Shown here: positions 49,953 through 60,395 of the stretch, in pieces | How the letters are laid out: the number at the start of each line of letters is the position of its first letter | Numbering within the stretch: position 1 is the first letter of the stretch | Made by a program: the position numbers and the translations under genes | The notes under the pieces: model-generated | What the model was told of the DNA's origin: nothing | What the model saw: the letters and a program-made list of their open reading frames with translations, nothing else | Databases searched by the model: none | NCBI GenBank assembly: GCA_035649235.1 | Contig: DASRJX010000119.1 | Span: 19,904-83,903, forward strand | DNA from: DASRJX01 sp035649235 | GTDB taxonomy: Bacteria; Acidobacteriota; Polarisedimenticolia; Gp22-AA2 | Direction of reading: 5' to 3' | DNA length: 64,000 nucleotides

Positions 49953-49956
49953 GGGA

Positions 49957-52900
49957 TCAGGGCACCTGCCGGAGGCGCTCGAGGAACGGCGCCGGCGGCT
50001 CGAATCCGGTGAGGCGCAGCTCCTTGCGATCGGAGCCCTGGCGGTCGATGAAGACCACCGTCGGCACGCCGTACACGTCGTAGCGCTCGCGCAGCGTCTG
50101 GACGAGCGGTGATTCCTCGTTGGTGAGGTCGGCCTTCAGGAGCGCGAAGCGCTGCAGCTCCTTGAGCACGCGCGCATCGCTGTAGGTGTGCCGGTCCAGC
50201 TCCCGGCACGGGGCGCACCACACGGCGTAGAAATCGATCAGGATGGGCTGGCCGGCAGCCCTCGCACTGTCGAAGGACGTCTCCGAGTACGGCTCCCAAG
50301 GCGCGGCCTCGCGCGCCCGGACGAGCGGCAGCGCCAGGTAGAGCCCCGCCAGGACCACGACGGCCCCCGTCAGGAGGCGCGCGGGGATCCACCAGCGCTC
50401 CTTGACCCGCGTCGACTCCAGCCAGGCGAGGTAGATGCCGGCCAGGAGGGCGAACGCCAGCGAGGCGTATCCGAGGACCGCGTCCGACAGGAATGGCTGC
50501 AGGAAATAGAGCGCCACGGCCAGCAGGCCCACCCCCATGACCTTCTTGGCGTAGATGAGCCAGACACCCGAACGTGGCAGGCTGGAGAGCATCCCCGAGA
50601 AGGCGCCGAGCACAAGGAACGGCAAGCCCATGCCGACCGCCAGGACGAAGAACAGCAGGAAGCCCAGGAAGGCGCTCCTCGAGGCTCCGACAAAGGCGAG
50701 CAGCGTCACGATGAACGGCCCGATGCACGGAGCCGCCACGAGGCCCAGCGTCAGCCCCATCACGAAGGCGCCCAGGGAACCCGACCTTCCGGCGCCGACC
50801 TGCATCATCCAGCCGGGCAGGCGGAGCTCGTAGACGCCGAACATCCAGAGCGCCATGCCGACGAACAGCAGGGCCATGGCACCCACGATGAACGGGCTCT
50901 GGAGCGTCGCACCGAATAACCCTCCCGATGTCCCGGCCAGGACGCCCAGGACCGAGTATGTCAGCGCCAACCCCAGCACGTAGAGCGCCGGCAGCGACAG
51001 GCGGCGGCCCCAGCCGGCGCCAGCCGATTGATTGGCGAAGAAACCGATCGTCACCGGGATCATCGGATAGACGCAGGGCGTGAGGGTCAAGGCCAGCCCG
51101 CCGACGAAGACGACGCCAACCACGAACAGGAGGCCTTTCGTGCGCAGCAGCACCGAGAGCTGGTCCTCCCCTTCGATGGCCGCGAGCGGCGCGCTGGCCG
51201 CGCGGGTCTCATCGCCGGCCGGTGCGGCGGCCGGCGCGGCGGCGGGCGATTCAGCAACCGGCTCCCCTTCCACCTGGATCGGCACGGTGAACTCGACCGT
51301 CTCGGGCGGCAGGCAGGCCTTGTCGCTGCAGGCCTGGTAGGTCAGGCGCGTCGGGACCTTCAGAGGCCCCGGCGGAGTCTCGCGCGGCACGAGGAGCCGG
51401 GCGGTCATCAGCGCGCGCCCCTCGTACACCGAAAGCCGATCGTCGGCGAACTGCAGCTTGACCAGGTGCCCCTCGGGATAGGCGACCGATTCGAGCCGGG
51501 CGCCGGCCGTGTCCTCGAGCGTGACCCGCGTCGGGATGAGGTACTCGAGCGTCGGCTTCGAGGAGTTGATGTGCCAGCCGCTCTTGATCTCGACCTGGAT
51601 CTCGACGGGCGCCGCGGCGCCCGGCCGGACCGGGTCCCGAGGGCGCTGCGCCCGGGAGGTCACCACCCGCTCCCGGTTGGCACGGCCGACGATCGTCCCC
51701 TCGATGTGAGCTTCGGGCTCCGAGTGCACCGACTCGGCTCCGCTTGGAGACGCCGCGCCGGCGTCCGTCGGCGACCCCGCCTTGCCGACCGCCGCCGCAG
51801 GCTCCACCGCCGGCCGGGGCGCCACGGCCGAGGCCACCACCCGGACCGTGTCGCGCGCCAGGATCAGGTAGGCGTGCGACGCGGGGGCCAGGCGCATCCG
51901 GGCGGCACCTCGATCGAGGATCGCGGAGGCCGCTTTCAGGTTCCCGAGATCGCCCGTGAGGCGCGACAGGCGGGCCAGGTTCTCGGCCATCACCGCGTTG
52001 CCCGACGGCAGCGACCCGTCGTCGAGGCTCAGCGGCCGCGCGATCAGGTCGGGCCGCTCCGTGGAGAAGAAGTAGCCTCCTTTCGACGCGTCCGCGAAAC
52101 GCTCCGCGTCGCGAACCACCTCGGCCGCCGCCCGGAGCCACCTCGGATCGCCGTCGGACGCGTGCAGATCGAGGAGCCCCCGCGCGAGGAAGGCGTTGTC
52201 GTCCAGGAAGCCGGGGCCGCCAGGGCGTCCCCGGCGCCACGAGACCAGCACCCTGCCAGATCGATCCCGCAGCGAGTCGAGGGCGAAGATCGCGGCCTGC
52301 CGCGCGGCATCGAGGTCGGCCTTCCGGCCGGTGGCGCGGTGGGCCACCGCGTAGGCCGAGATCATCAGCCCGTTCCAGCCGGTCAGGACCTTGTCGTCCC
52401 GATGCGGCTGCGGGCGGCCGAGGCGCGCCTTGAGGAGCCGCGCGCGCGCCGAATCCCGGCGGCTGCGCCACGCTTGCGGCGACAGTCCCTGTTGCTTGAT
52501 GAACGACAGATCGTCGATCGGCAGGTGCAGGATGATGCCCGCGGCGCTCCCGGGACCGCCGCCCTCCAGGCCGTAGTAGGACTCGAAGAGGGCCGCGTCT
52601 CCCCCGAGCGCCGAGCGCATCTGCTCTTGTGTCCAGCGGTAGTAGCGGCCCTCCTCCCCCTCGCTGTCGGCGTCGAGCGCGCCGTAGAAGCCGCCCCCGG
52701 CGTCCGTCATCTCGCGCCCGACCCAGGCCAGCGTCTCCTCCGCCACGCGGCGCAGCTCGTCGACACCGCTCTGCCTCCAGGCCATCAGGTAGACCGGCAC
52801 CAGGAGGGCGTTGTCGTACAGCATCTTCTCGAAGTGCGGCACCTGCCAGGCGTCGTCGGTGCTGTAGCGATGGAAGCCGCCGCCGACCTGGTCGTAAATC

Positions 52901-53718
52901 CCGCCGCGCGCCATGCCGAGGAGCGTCGCGACCACCATCGACAGAGCCTCCACGTCGCCGCGCTCCTGGTAGGCGCGGAGCAGCACCGACAGCGCCGCGT
53001 GCGGCGGGAACTTCGGCGCCCGACCGAAGCCTCCATGCTTGGCGTCGTAACTCTTTCGGTAGGCCGCGACGGCGGCGCCGAGGAGATCGCTCTCCAGCCC
53101 CGCGGCGGGAACGGAGGCCGGCGTCGTCTGCAGCTCGGCGATGGCACTCGTGAGTTCGTCGGCCGCCGTGAGGAGCTTCGATCGCTGGTTCGTCCAGGCG
53201 TCGTGGATGGCGATCAGGAGGTCGCGAAACCGTGGCTTGGGATAGTAGGTGCCGGCGTGGAACGGCTTCTTCTCGGGCGTCAGGAAGACCGACATCGGCC
53301 ACCCACCGCCTCCGGTCGCCGACACGACGGCGCTCATGTAGATCGTGTCGAGATCGGGCCGCTCCTCCCGATCCACCTTCACCGACACGAAGCCCTCGTT
53401 GAGGAAGCCGGCGATCTCGGGATCGGAGAAGGACTCGCGCTCCATGACGTGGCACCAGTGGCAGGAGGAGTAGCCGATCGACAGGAAGATCGGCTTGTCC
53501 TCGCGGCGGGCGCGGGCGAAGGCTTCTTCGCCCCAGGGGTACCAGTCGACCGGGTTGTCGGCGTGCTCGAGGAGATAGGGACTGCTCTCGCCCGCGAGCC
53601 GGTTCGAGGCGTGGGCCGGACCGACCCCGGTCGATGCGCCGGCCGGCGCCAGGAGCGCGAGCAGCAGCAGGACGCGGCGGACGATGGTCGCGTTGGATCT
53701 CCGTGGGCGCGCGTTCAT
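49957..53718 (-). CDS. YyaL/DUF255-DsbD fusion protein
   Basis: 1253 residues combining two normally separate proteins. Signal peptide (about 1-37). DUF255 thioredoxin-like domain with [12 protein letters not shown] (Cys86 and Cys89), then an (alpha/alpha) toroid (about 220-650) as in YyaL/SPATA20. A linker is followed by the DsbD N-terminal domain (about 690-840; [12 protein letters not shown]), the eight-helix transmembrane domain with the two redox Cys ([22 protein letters not shown]), and a C-terminal thioredoxin domain with WCAPC (Cys1168 and Cys1171). DsbD passes electrons from cytoplasmic thioredoxin to the periplasm. The frame is uninterrupted, so this is a true gene fusion in the sequence given. 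It heads the unit that runs to 45458. Confidence 0.88.
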   Translation of the reverse strand: MNARPRRSNATIVRRVLLLLALLAPAGASTGVGPAHASNRLAGESSPYLLEHADNPVDWYPWGEEAFARARREDKPIFLSIGYSSCHWCHVMERESFSDPEIAGFLNEGFVSVKVDREERPDLDTIYMSAVVSATGGGGWPMSVFLTPEKKPFHAGTYYPKPRFRDLLIAIHDAWTNQRSKLLTAADELTSAIAELQTTPASVPAAGLESDLLGAAVAAYRKSYDAKHGGFGRAPKFPPHAALSVLLRAYQERGDVEALSMVVATLLGMARGGIYDQVGGGFHRYSTDDAWQVPHFEKMLYDNALLVPVYLMAWRQSGVDELRRVAEETLAWVGREMTDAGGGFYGALDADSEGEEGRYYRWTQEQMRSALGGDAALFESYYGLEGGGPGSAAGIILHLPIDDLSFIKQQGLSPQAWRSRRDSARARLLKARLGRPQPHRDDKVLTGWNGLMISAYAVAHRATGRKADLDAARQAAIFALDSLRDRSGRVLVSWRRGRPGGPGFLDDNAFLARGLLDLHASDGDPRWLRAAAEVVRDAERFADASKGGYFFSTERPDLIARPLSLDDGSLPSGNAVMAENLARLSRLTGDLGNLKAASAILDRGAARMRLAPASHAYLILARDTVRVVASAVAPRPAVEPAAAVGKAGSPTDAGAASPSGAESVHSEPEAHIEGTIVGRANRERVVTSRAQRPRDPVRPGAAAPVEIQVEIKSGWHINSSKPTLEYLIPTRVTLEDTAGARLESVAYPEGHLVKLQFADDRLSVYEGRALMTARLLVPRETPPGPLKVPTRLTYQACSDKACLPPETVEFTVPIQVEGEPVAESPAAAPAAAPAGDETRAASAPLAAIEGEDQLSVLLRTKGLLFVVGVVFVGGLALTLTPCVYPMIPVTIGFFANQSAGAGWGRRLSLPALYVLGLALTYSVLGVLAGTSGGLFGATLQSPFIVGAMALLFVGMALWMFGVYELRLPGWMMQVGAGRSGSLGAFVMGLTLGLVAAPCIGPFIVTLLAFVGASRSAFLGFLLFFVLAVGMGLPFLVLGAFSGMLSSLPRSGVWLIYAKKVMGVGLLAVALYFLQPFLSDAVLGYASLAFALLAGIYLAWLESTRVKERWWIPARLLTGAVVVLAGLYLALPLVRAREAAPWEPYSETSFDSARAAGQPILIDFYAVWCAPCRELDRHTYSDARVLKELQRFALLKADLTNEESPLVQTLRERYDVYGVPTVVFIDRQGSDRKELRLTGFEPPAPFLERLRQVP

Positions 53719-53774
53719 GGGCCGGGTATTGTACCGTACGCTCGGCGGAGCGCCCCGCCGGTCGAAGGAGAGCC

Positions 53775-53797
53775 CGTTCGGGTATAAAGTCCGAACG
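53775..53797 (+). promoter_or_regulatory. Palindromic operator-like site around a -10 box
   Basis: CGTTCGG (53775-53781) and CCGAACG (53791-53797) form a perfect 7-9-7 inverted repeat, and the 9-base spacer contains TATAAA (53783-53788), a good -10. The gene start is ATG 53832. A dimeric repressor bound here would cover the promoter. No -35 matches well. Confidence 0.55.
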
Positions 53798-53831
53798 CCT
53801 CAACGGAGAGAACGCGGGCAGGGAGGGAGGG

Positions 53832-54878
53832 ATGCTGGGTTCGAGCGCCGTTTTCGTGCTGGGCCTGCTGGCCGCGGCAGCGCCGGCCGCCGCGCGGAGC
53901 GACACGCCGGCGCCCGACCTGCTCCGCCGCATGGCCGGGACCTGGGACGCCACGATGCAGGTCGCCAGCGTCGGGGACGAGCCGCCGCTCGTCATCAACG
54001 GCACCGAGGTCTCCACGCTCGGAGGCGACGGCGTCTGGCTGGTCAGCGATTTCCGCAGCCAGATCGAGGGGCGGCCGTTCCAGGGACACGGGCTGCTGGC
54101 GCGCGATCCGAGGACCGGCCGGTATCGGCGCGTGTGGGCCGACTCCACGTCCCCCGTGTTCTGGAGCAGCGAAGGCACCTACGACGGGGCGACCGACTCT
54201 CTGACGCTGTGGATCGAGACGAGCGACTCGGAGGGCCATCCGGTCCGCTGGCGCGAGGTCGTGACCTGGAAGAACGACGACCTGCGCACCTTCACCATGT
54301 TCGTGCCCGGACCGGAGACCAGGGAGGCGGCCGGCGTCTCGATTGTGTACCGTCGACGCAAGGATCCGGGCGGCCTCACGCCGGCGACCGGACCCGTGCT
54401 CTCACCGGCGTCCGGGCCACCCTACGCCATTCTGGCCCGCGCGGGGGGCACCTGGAAGGCCGCGGTCGACGACCGCACCGACACGACACGCGGGCGCGCC
54501 GTCTCGAAGGGGATCGAGACCGGCGCCCTCTGCTGCGACGGGCAGTTCCTCGTGACCGATCTCGCCGGAAGCGGTCGCGGGCGCTCGTTCACCGCCCATG
54601 GCCTTCTCGGGTACGACCCGCAACGGAAGAAGTACGTCCGGGCCTGGATCGACAGCATCGAACGGACCCTCACCGTGACCGAAGGGGACTACGACGCCGC
54701 GGGCAACACCCTGACGCTGCGGGTGCCGCAGTCGGACGGCCAGCAGGGCGCGATCGCGAGGCGCGAGGTCCTCGGATGGAAAGGGCCCGACGAGCGCTTC
54801 CTCAAGGTGCTCGTCCCGAACGCCGAAGGGCAGGAATCCCCCGGGCGGACCATCGAGTACCGGCGGGTCAGAGAGTGA
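53832..54878 (+). CDS. Exported two-domain DUF1579-like protein
   Basis: 348 residues. A signal peptide of about 21 residues (VFVLGLLAAAAPAAARS) is followed by two similar halves: LLRRMAGTWDATMQVASVGD and LARAGGTWKAAVDDRTDTTR; FQGHGLLARDPRTGRYRRVW and FTAHGLLGYDPQRKKYVRAW. Each contains GTW and DP-x-x-YRR/VRAW elements as in DUF1579 (heme-binding-like beta barrels). The role is unknown. GGGAGGGAGG precedes the ATG, and an upstream palindrome covers the promoter. It is convergent with the 54894 gene. Confidence 0.7.
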   Translation: MLGSSAVFVLGLLAAAAPAAARSDTPAPDLLRRMAGTWDATMQVASVGDEPPLVINGTEVSTLGGDGVWLVSDFRSQIEGRPFQGHGLLARDPRTGRYRRVWADSTSPVFWSSEGTYDGATDSLTLWIETSDSEGHPVRWREVVTWKNDDLRTFTMFVPGPETREAAGVSIVYRRRKDPGGLTPATGPVLSPASGPPYAILARAGGTWKAAVDDRTDTTRGRAVSKGIETGALCCDGQFLVTDLAGSGRGRSFTAHGLLGYDPQRKKYVRAWIDSIERTLTVTEGDYDAAGNTLTLRVPQSDGQQGAIARREVLGWKGPDERFLKVLVPNAEGQESPGRTIEYRRVRE

Positions 54879-54893
54879 CGCGGCGACCCCGCC

Positions 54894-55475
54894 TCACATG
54901 GGGGCGTCGATCAGGGTCGGATGCGCCACATGAATCTGCTCCTCGTCGCGGCAGAGCCTGTAGACCGCGAGCAGGGCGTCGACCGGCCCCTCCACCGCCC
55001 CGCGTCCCTTCGCCTCGTACTCATGCGCCGGGGCGTACGCCTCGCTCCCGCTGGCCTTGGGATCGCTCCTCTCCCGGAAACTGCTGTCCCCTGTGAGGCG
55101 CAGGCCGCCCGCCGGCTTCTCGAGGAACCCGCGGATGCGCGCCGCCTCTTTCCGGGAGGCGATGCTGTAGGAGAACCTGAAGGCGGCCTCGACCGTCCGC
55201 TCCGACAGGATCGACATCGCACGCCCTCTTCCCGCTTCCTCCTCGACGCCCCTCCGGGCCTCCGGCACGAGTGCCGCGGGAACGAGCAGGTGGACCGTCT
55301 CCGCCCCCGGGTGGAGCAGCTCCCCGAGCCGCTCGCGCAGGGGGGCGCAGTCGAACCCTTCCGCCTCGGCGTCGAAGAGCGCGCCGGCGAGGCCGCGGCC
55401 CCGCAGGTATCCGAGCGTGAACCCGAAGACGAATCCGCCGGGGCCCGCGACCACGATCTCGTGATATCCCCCCAT
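54894..55475 (-). CDS. Conserved-looking hypothetical protein
   Basis: 193 residues; I recognise no family. It begins YHEIVVAGPGGFVFGFTLGYLRGRG, has no clear membrane segments, and ends with a region rich in Arg/Glu/Ala. A short segment FSYSIASRKEAARIRGFLEK in the middle might be a regulatory domain. It follows the NhaD-like antiporter after 12 bases on the same strand, so co-transcription is likely and a link to ion transport is possible. Confidence 0.5.
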   Translation of the reverse strand: MGGYHEIVVAGPGGFVFGFTLGYLRGRGLAGALFDAEAEGFDCAPLRERLGELLHPGAETVHLLVPAALVPEARRGVEEEAGRGRAMSILSERTVEAAFRFSYSIASRKEAARIRGFLEKPAGGLRLTGDSSFRERSDPKASGSEAYAPAHEYEAKGRGAVEGPVDALLAVYRLCRDEEQIHVAHPTLIDAPM

Positions 55476-55487
55476 CGTCGGGCGCCC

Positions 55488-56840
55488 TCAGAAGAACAGC
55501 ACGCCGATCAACAGGAACAGCGGCAGCAGGATCGGCACCGTGAAGCGTAGCACGTAGCCGAAGAACGACGGCATCCCGACACCGGCCTCCTCAGCAATCG
55601 ATTTCACCATCAGGTTGGGGGCATTGCCGATGTAGGTATTGGCCCCCATGAACACCGCGCCCACGGCGATCCCCTCGAGGGCGATCCTCTGCTCCACGAC
55701 CATCCTCGCGACCGCCTGGGCCTCGGGCAGGCCGGCGTAGTGCCGTCCGAGGAGGGTGTTGAAGTAGGCCAGGTAGGTTGGCGCGTTGTCGAGGAACGAG
55801 GAGAGCGCGCCGCTCACCCAGAAATAGTGCGCCGGCGAGCGGACCATGTGGATGAGCGCCCCCATCGGGCCGGCCTCTCCTACCTTGAGCATCAGGAGCA
55901 CCGGAATGATGGTCATGAAGATGCCGGCGAACAGGCAGGCCACCTCCCGGATCGGCTCCCATGTGAAGGCGTTGGATTCCCTCAGACGGCGCGGCGTCAG
56001 GAACAGCGACAGTCCGCCCAGCGCCAGGATGAGAGCGTCGCGGATCAAGCCCTCCGCCCCGATGGGGATGCCCAGGATGCCGAACTTCGGCCCGCGCCAC
56101 AGGCCCGACTGGAGGACCGCCCCCAGAATCCCGAAGAGCAGCACGACGTTCGGCAGGCCTTCCAGGCGCAACGACTCGCGCGGCCCGGAGGGCTCGGGAC
56201 TTCGTTCCTCCCGGCGGAGATGCCATCGATCGATGAGGAAGAAGAGCGCGAGCAGGACGGCGGCCGCCAGCGCCATGTGCGGCAGGAGATTCAGCGTCCA
56301 GAAGAACGGCACGCCGTGGAGGAAGCCGAGGAAGAGGGGTGGGTCGCCGAGCGGCGTGAGGGACCCGCCGATGTTCGCGACCAGGAAGATGAAGAACACC
56401 ATGATGTGCGCGCGGCGTTTGCGGAAGGAGTTGGCCCGCAGGAGAGGACGCACCAGGAGCATCGCTGCCCCCGTGGTGCCCGTGAAGGAAGCGATCACGG
56501 TGCCGATGCCGAGCAGGCCCGTGTTCAGGGCCGGGGTGCCGCGCAGCGTGCCGCCGACCACGATGCCGCCCGTGACGGTGAACAGGCCCCACAGCAGGAT
56601 GATGAACGGAGCGTAGTCGGCTAGGTAGATGTGCAGGATCTCGTGCCACGCCTCCCCCCCGTGCGCGAGGAGGAACGGCGCGGCGAAGAGGAGCGCCCAG
56701 AGCGCCGAGATCTTGGGGTAGTGGCGGTGCCAGACGTGCGGGGCGAGAAGCGGCATCAGGGCGATCGAGAGGAGAATGCCGGCGAACGGGAGGATCGACC
56801 AGAGTGGCAGCGATGCGCCGATCGGCTGGTCCGGAGGCAT
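55488..56840 (-). CDS. NhaD-like sodium:proton antiporter (CitMHS_2-type)
   Basis: 450 residues with 11-13 membrane helices. Motifs FTGTTGAAMLLVRPLLRANS, ANIGGSLTPLGDPPLFLGFL and SSFLDNAPTYLAYFNTLLG are typical of the ArsB/NhaD ion-transporter group, where the Asp-Pro and Asp-Asn-Ala-Pro elements lie in the ion path. The ATG at 56840 is chosen because a strong promoter (TTGACC-17-TAGGAT) ends at 56848, leaving no room for starts at 56849 or 56876; the mRNA is then almost leaderless. Ion specificity (Na+ or Li+) is inferred from the family. Confidence 0.82.
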   Translation of the reverse strand: MPPDQPIGASLPLWSILPFAGILLSIALMPLLAPHVWHRHYPKISALWALLFAAPFLLAHGGEAWHEILHIYLADYAPFIILLWGLFTVTGGIVVGGTLRGTPALNTGLLGIGTVIASFTGTTGAAMLLVRPLLRANSFRKRRAHIMVFFIFLVANIGGSLTPLGDPPLFLGFLHGVPFFWTLNLLPHMALAAAVLLALFFLIDRWHLRREERSPEPSGPRESLRLEGLPNVVLLFGILGAVLQSGLWRGPKFGILGIPIGAEGLIRDALILALGGLSLFLTPRRLRESNAFTWEPIREVACLFAGIFMTIIPVLLMLKVGEAGPMGALIHMVRSPAHYFWVSGALSSFLDNAPTYLAYFNTLLGRHYAGLPEAQAVARMVVEQRIALEGIAVGAVFMGANTYIGNAPNLMVKSIAEEAGVGMPSFFGYVLRFTVPILLPLFLLIGVLFF

Positions 56841-56847
56841 GCGGCGC

Positions 56848-56876
56848 ATCCTAGCGGCCCCGCCCCCGAGGGTCAA
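56848..56876 (-). promoter_or_regulatory. Sigma-70 promoter for the NhaD-like gene, leaderless
   Basis: On the minus strand TTGACC (56871-56876) and TAGGAT (56848-56853) are 17 bases apart. Transcription would start near 56841, directly at or one or two bases before the ATG at 56840. Confidence 0.7.
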
Positions 56877-56945
56877 CGGTCGCGACGCGAGGCGCCGCCC
56901 GGCGCCCCGTCGCCGCGTTCCGTGCTTTCCTGTAGACTCGCCAGC

Positions 56946-57596
56946 ATGCGCCGGGCGAAGGACGTGGCCTCAGCCGTCGCAGGCGGCATCCTGGCGATGG
57001 TGCTGGCCGGCGGGCCCGCGGGCGCCGTCGGCCGCGACGTCATCAAGGACCTCCGCGGCAACTACGAGGGACGCTCCTTCCGCCTCCGGATCGATCTTCG
57101 GCCGGCGTCGCAGGCGATCGAGCCGAACGTCCTCTCGATCGAGGGGATCGGCTACGGGCGTGAAGAGTCCCCGGTCCTGTTCGGCCGCTTCGAGCAGGTC
57201 TTTCTCGAGCGGATCACGAGCGAAGGGGGCGCCCGTGTCGCGCTCACGGTCTACCGCAACGAAGAGGAGATGAAGCGTCTGCGGGCCAGCGCCATTCCGC
57301 CGCCGATCATGGGCATGCCCGGCGCGACGCAGACGCTCGCGAACTTCGCCATGACCGGCAGCACCACGGTCATGCTGGAGCTCGAGGCGGGAAAGAAGGA
57401 CCCCGACGGTCAGCGGCGCGAGATCGAGTCGCTCCTGGCGCGCCTCTTCTACGTGGACACCGAGCCGACGCGCGAGGAACTGGAGGAGTTCGTGATCGCC
57501 CACCGGCTGCAGCCGATCGGCCGGCTGGCGGCGGTCACGGGTCTCCCGCAGGACGCGGTCCGGCGGATTCTCGAGGCGGCGCCCCCCGCCAACTGA
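56946..57596 (+). CDS. Exported protein of unknown function
   Basis: 216 residues from ATG 56946; the longer open frame upstream is antisense to the antiporter gene. A signal peptide (ASAVAGGILAMVLAGGPAGAV, about 8-28) is followed by a compact domain: IKDLRGNYEGRSFRLRIDL, LFGRFEQVFLERIT, VALTVYRNEEEM, and a C-terminal helix LPQDAVRRILEAA. No family was recognised. A -10-like TAGACT lies at 56933-56938, but no -35 is convincing. It is divergent from the antiporter and convergent with tyrS. Confidence 0.6.
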   Translation: MRRAKDVASAVAGGILAMVLAGGPAGAVGRDVIKDLRGNYEGRSFRLRIDLRPASQAIEPNVLSIEGIGYGREESPVLFGRFEQVFLERITSEGGARVALTVYRNEEEMKRLRASAIPPPIMGMPGATQTLANFAMTGSTTVMLELEAGKKDPDGQRREIESLLARLFYVDTEPTREELEEFVIAHRLQPIGRLAAVTGLPQDAVRRILEAAPPAN

Positions 57597-57607
57597 CCAG
57601 GCCGGGC

Positions 57608-58864
57608 TCAGTCGAACCGGACGCGGACGAAGTGTCGCTTCCCCACCTTGATGAGGTGCGCGGCGGCCGCCGTGGCGGGAAGCGACGCGGCGGCATCCGA
57701 GACCCTGGCGCCGTCGATCGTCACCCCCCCCTGCTCGATGAGGCGGCGCGCCTCCCCGTTCGACTTCGCGAGCCCCAGCGTCACCAGGAGCTTCGGCACC
57801 CAGAGCGGCTCTGCCCCGGCCGGCAAGAGCACCTGGCGTACCTCGTCGGGCGCCTCCTTGCGGGCGAAGATTTTGTCGAACTCGACCGCGGCCTCGTCCG
57901 CCGCGCCGGTCCCGTGGAAGTCGGCCACCAGCCGGCGCGCGAGATCCACCTTGGCCTGCTTGGGATGCAGAGCGCCCGAAAGGACGCGGGATCGGAGCGC
58001 CTCGATCTCCCCCGCCGTCAGGTCGGTGCACAGCTCGTAGTAGCGCCACATCAGATCGTCGGAGAGGGACATCGCCTTCCCGAAGATCTCCCGAGCAGGC
58101 TCGGTGATGCCGATGTAGTTCCCGAGCGATTTCGACATCTTCTCCACGCCGTCCGTCCCTTCGAGAAGCGGCATCGTGAGGACGACCTGGGGCTCGAGAC
58201 CATACTCGCGCATCACCTCCCGGCCCACCAGCAGGTTGAAGGTCTGGTCGGTGCCCCCCATCTCGACGTCCGCTTCCAGCGCGACCGAGTCGTACGCCTG
58301 CGCCAGGGGGTACAGGAATTCGTGCAGCCCGATCGGCTGGTTCTCCCGGTAGCGCCGCGCGAAGTCGTCCCGCTCGAGGATGCGCGCCACGGTGTACTTC
58401 GCCGCGAGCTGGATGAATCCGGCGGCGCCGAGCTTGCCGAGCCAGTGACTGTTGAACTCGATGACCGTCTTCTTCGGATGGAGGATCTTGAACACCTGCT
58501 TCTTGTACGTCTCGGCGTTCCGCCCCACCTGCTCTCGCGTCAGGACAGGACGCGTTTTCGACTGCCCCGTCGGATCCCCGATCATCCCCGTGAAGTCGCC
58601 GATGACGAAGACGACGCGGTGTCCCAGGTCCTGGAAGTGCTTCATCTTCCGGATGACGACGGTGTGCCCGAGGTGCAGGTCGGGCGCGGAGGGATCGAAG
58701 CCGACCTTGACGACGAGCGGGCGGCCCGTGGTGCGGGAGCGCTCGAGTTTGGCGACCAGCTCCTCGGCCCGGATGATGTCGACGGCCCCTTTGCGGATCA
58801 GGTCGAGCTGTTCCTGTGCCGGCGCGAACCGCGCCTTCCCCGCTGGATCGCCTCGTCTGGCCAT
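57608..58864 (-). CDS. tyrS: Tyrosyl-tRNA synthetase
   Basis: 418 residues, class I synthetase. The HIGH-type motif is HLGH (64-67), and the KMSKS motif ([13 protein letters not shown]) is intact near residue 243. The tyrosine-binding region [21 protein letters not shown] is present, and the C-terminal S4-like RNA-binding domain ([19 protein letters not shown]) follows. The length is normal. It is the last gene of the minus-strand run that includes radC and the pur genes, 25 bases after radC. Confidence 0.95.
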   Translation of the reverse strand: MARRGDPAGKARFAPAQEQLDLIRKGAVDIIRAEELVAKLERSRTTGRPLVVKVGFDPSAPDLHLGHTVVIRKMKHFQDLGHRVVFVIGDFTGMIGDPTGQSKTRPVLTREQVGRNAETYKKQVFKILHPKKTVIEFNSHWLGKLGAAGFIQLAAKYTVARILERDDFARRYRENQPIGLHEFLYPLAQAYDSVALEADVEMGGTDQTFNLLVGREVMREYGLEPQVVLTMPLLEGTDGVEKMSKSLGNYIGITEPAREIFGKAMSLSDDLMWRYYELCTDLTAGEIEALRSRVLSGALHPKQAKVDLARRLVADFHGTGAADEAAVEFDKIFARKEAPDEVRQVLLPAGAEPLWVPKLLVTLGLAKSNGEARRLIEQGGVTIDGARVSDAAASLPATAAAAHLIKVGKRHFVRVRFD

Positions 58865-58889
58865 GCCGTCCCCGAGAAGGGGGGCTATG

Positions 58890-59618
58890 CTACATCAACC
58901 CTCTCTCCTTGAGGCTGACGTAGCCTCGCCGGCTGACGATGATGTGGTCGTAGAGGCTGATCCCCATCAGCTCGCCGGCGCGCGCCATGGTGCGCGTGAA
59001 CTCGACGTCGTCGCGGCTCGGATCGAGGGATCCGGAAGGGTGGTTGTGCACCAGGATGAAGGCGAGGGCCGAATGGACGACCGCGGGCTGCAGGACCTCG
59101 CGGGGATGGGTGCGTGTCGTGTTGAGCGTCCCGATGGACACCGTCTCGCGCTGGAGCAGCCGGTTCTGGGCGTCGAGGTAGAGGGCGACCAGGTGCTCCT
59201 TGCGCGCCGTCTTCAGGTCGCGCACCAGCGCGTACGCCTCGGCCGGGGTGCCGACTCGCGGCTCCTCACCGGGAGGTGCCGTGAGCCGCCGCCCCAGCTC
59301 CAGGCAGGCCATCATCTGGCAGGCGCGGACCCGCCCGATCCCGGGGTTGGCCGCCCACTCCTGATGCGACAGCGCCGCCAGGCCCTGCACCCCGTAGCGC
59401 GCCACTAAATCCTCGGCGACGCGCAGGACGCTGCGCCCGCGGATGCCGCTTCCCAGCAGGATGGCGATCAGCTCCGCGTGGCTCAGGCCGCGCGCCCCGA
59501 AGCGCAGCAGTTTCTCGCGCGGGCGCAGGAGCCTTACGGAAGGCTCGGTCGCGCGCTCCTCGCGCGCCTCGGGCTCTCCGAGCGGCGGCGGATCGGACGG
59601 GTAGAGCATCGGGTCCAT
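58890..59618 (-). CDS. radC: RadC family JAB/MPN metalloprotease-like protein
   Basis: 242 residues from ATG 59618; an upstream TTG/GTG extension to 59735 is Arg/Pro-rich and unlikely. The N-terminal helix-hairpin-helix region ([20 protein letters not shown], about 45-65) is followed by the RadC/JAB domain with [14 protein letters not shown], whose two His and Asp form the JAMM zinc site, and SLYDHIIV. The family is named for DNA repair, but its real role is uncertain. It lies after purN (156-base gap). Confidence 0.9.
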   Translation of the reverse strand: MDPMLYPSDPPPLGEPEAREERATEPSVRLLRPREKLLRFGARGLSHAELIAILLGSGIRGRSVLRVAEDLVARYGVQGLAALSHQEWAANPGIGRVRACQMMACLELGRRLTAPPGEEPRVGTPAEAYALVRDLKTARKEHLVALYLDAQNRLLQRETVSIGTLNTTRTHPREVLQPAVVHSALAFILVHNHPSGSLDPSRDDVEFTRTMARAGELMGISLYDHIIVSRRGYVSLKERGLM

Positions 59619-59774
59619 GGATCGATCGACAGGGCGAGCAAGGATTGTGCCCGGAAGGTCCCGGCTTGTCCTCGCGGCGTCAGGGGGAGGCGGCGCGCGC
59701 CGGCGTCCGCCGGCGGACGATGATCGTCCGGCCATCCCTCCGCCCGGGCAGGGGGCAGGACGCCGGCGCGCCCG

Positions 59775-60395
59775 TCAGGGCGCCGCGGGATCGCCGGCCC
59801 CCAGCACGCGCCGGCCGGAGATCCTCAGCCGGCCGGAGAAGACCATCGCGATGGCGCGGCTGTAGAGCTCGTGCTCCGCTTCCAGGATGCGCGCCGACAG
59901 CGTCTCGGCCGTGTCGTCGTCGCGGATCGTGACCGGAGTCTGGAGGAGGATCGGGCCGGAGTCGAGCCCCTCGTCGACGAAGTGCACGGTGCAGCCGCTC
60001 CACCGGACGCCGTGCTCGAGCGCCTGCCGCTGCGCATCGGTGCCGGGGAAGGCGGGCAGGAGCGACGGATGGATGTTCAGGATGCGGCCGGAGAAGCGGC
60101 GCACGAACCAGGGGGAGAGGAGCCGCATGTATCCGGCGAGACAGACGAGACTCACCCCCCGCTGCTCGAGGACCGTGGCCATGGCGCGGTCGTGAGCCTC
60201 GCGATCGGGAGACTGGCGATGGTCGATGACCACGACGTCGCACCCTCGCGAGCGGGCCGGGGCGATCCCGGGGGCGTCCGGCTCGTTGGAAATCACGAGG
60301 CCGACGCGGGCGTCGAGCCGGCCCGCCTCGATGCGATCCAGGATGGCGATCAGGTTCGAGCCGCGACCGGAGATCAGGACACCGATGACGTTCAC
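59775..60395 (-). CDS. purN: Phosphoribosylglycinamide formyltransferase
   Basis: 206 residues, 10-formyl-THF-dependent formylation of GAR in purine synthesis. GVLISGRGSNLIAIL (5-19) is the phosphate-binding start. RILNIHPSLLPAFPGTDA contains the catalytic Asn and His, and HFVDEGLDSGPILLQ contains the catalytic Asp. The ATG overlaps a small membrane protein gene (ATGA), and purM lies upstream on the same strand, consistent with a purine unit. Confidence 0.95.
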   Translation of the reverse strand: MNVIGVLISGRGSNLIAILDRIEAGRLDARVGLVISNEPDAPGIAPARSRGCDVVVIDHRQSPDREAHDRAMATVLEQRGVSLVCLAGYMRLLSPWFVRRFSGRILNIHPSLLPAFPGTDAQRQALEHGVRWSGCTVHFVDEGLDSGPILLQTPVTIRDDDTAETLSARILEAEHELYSRAIAMVFSGRLRISGRRVLGAGDPAAP

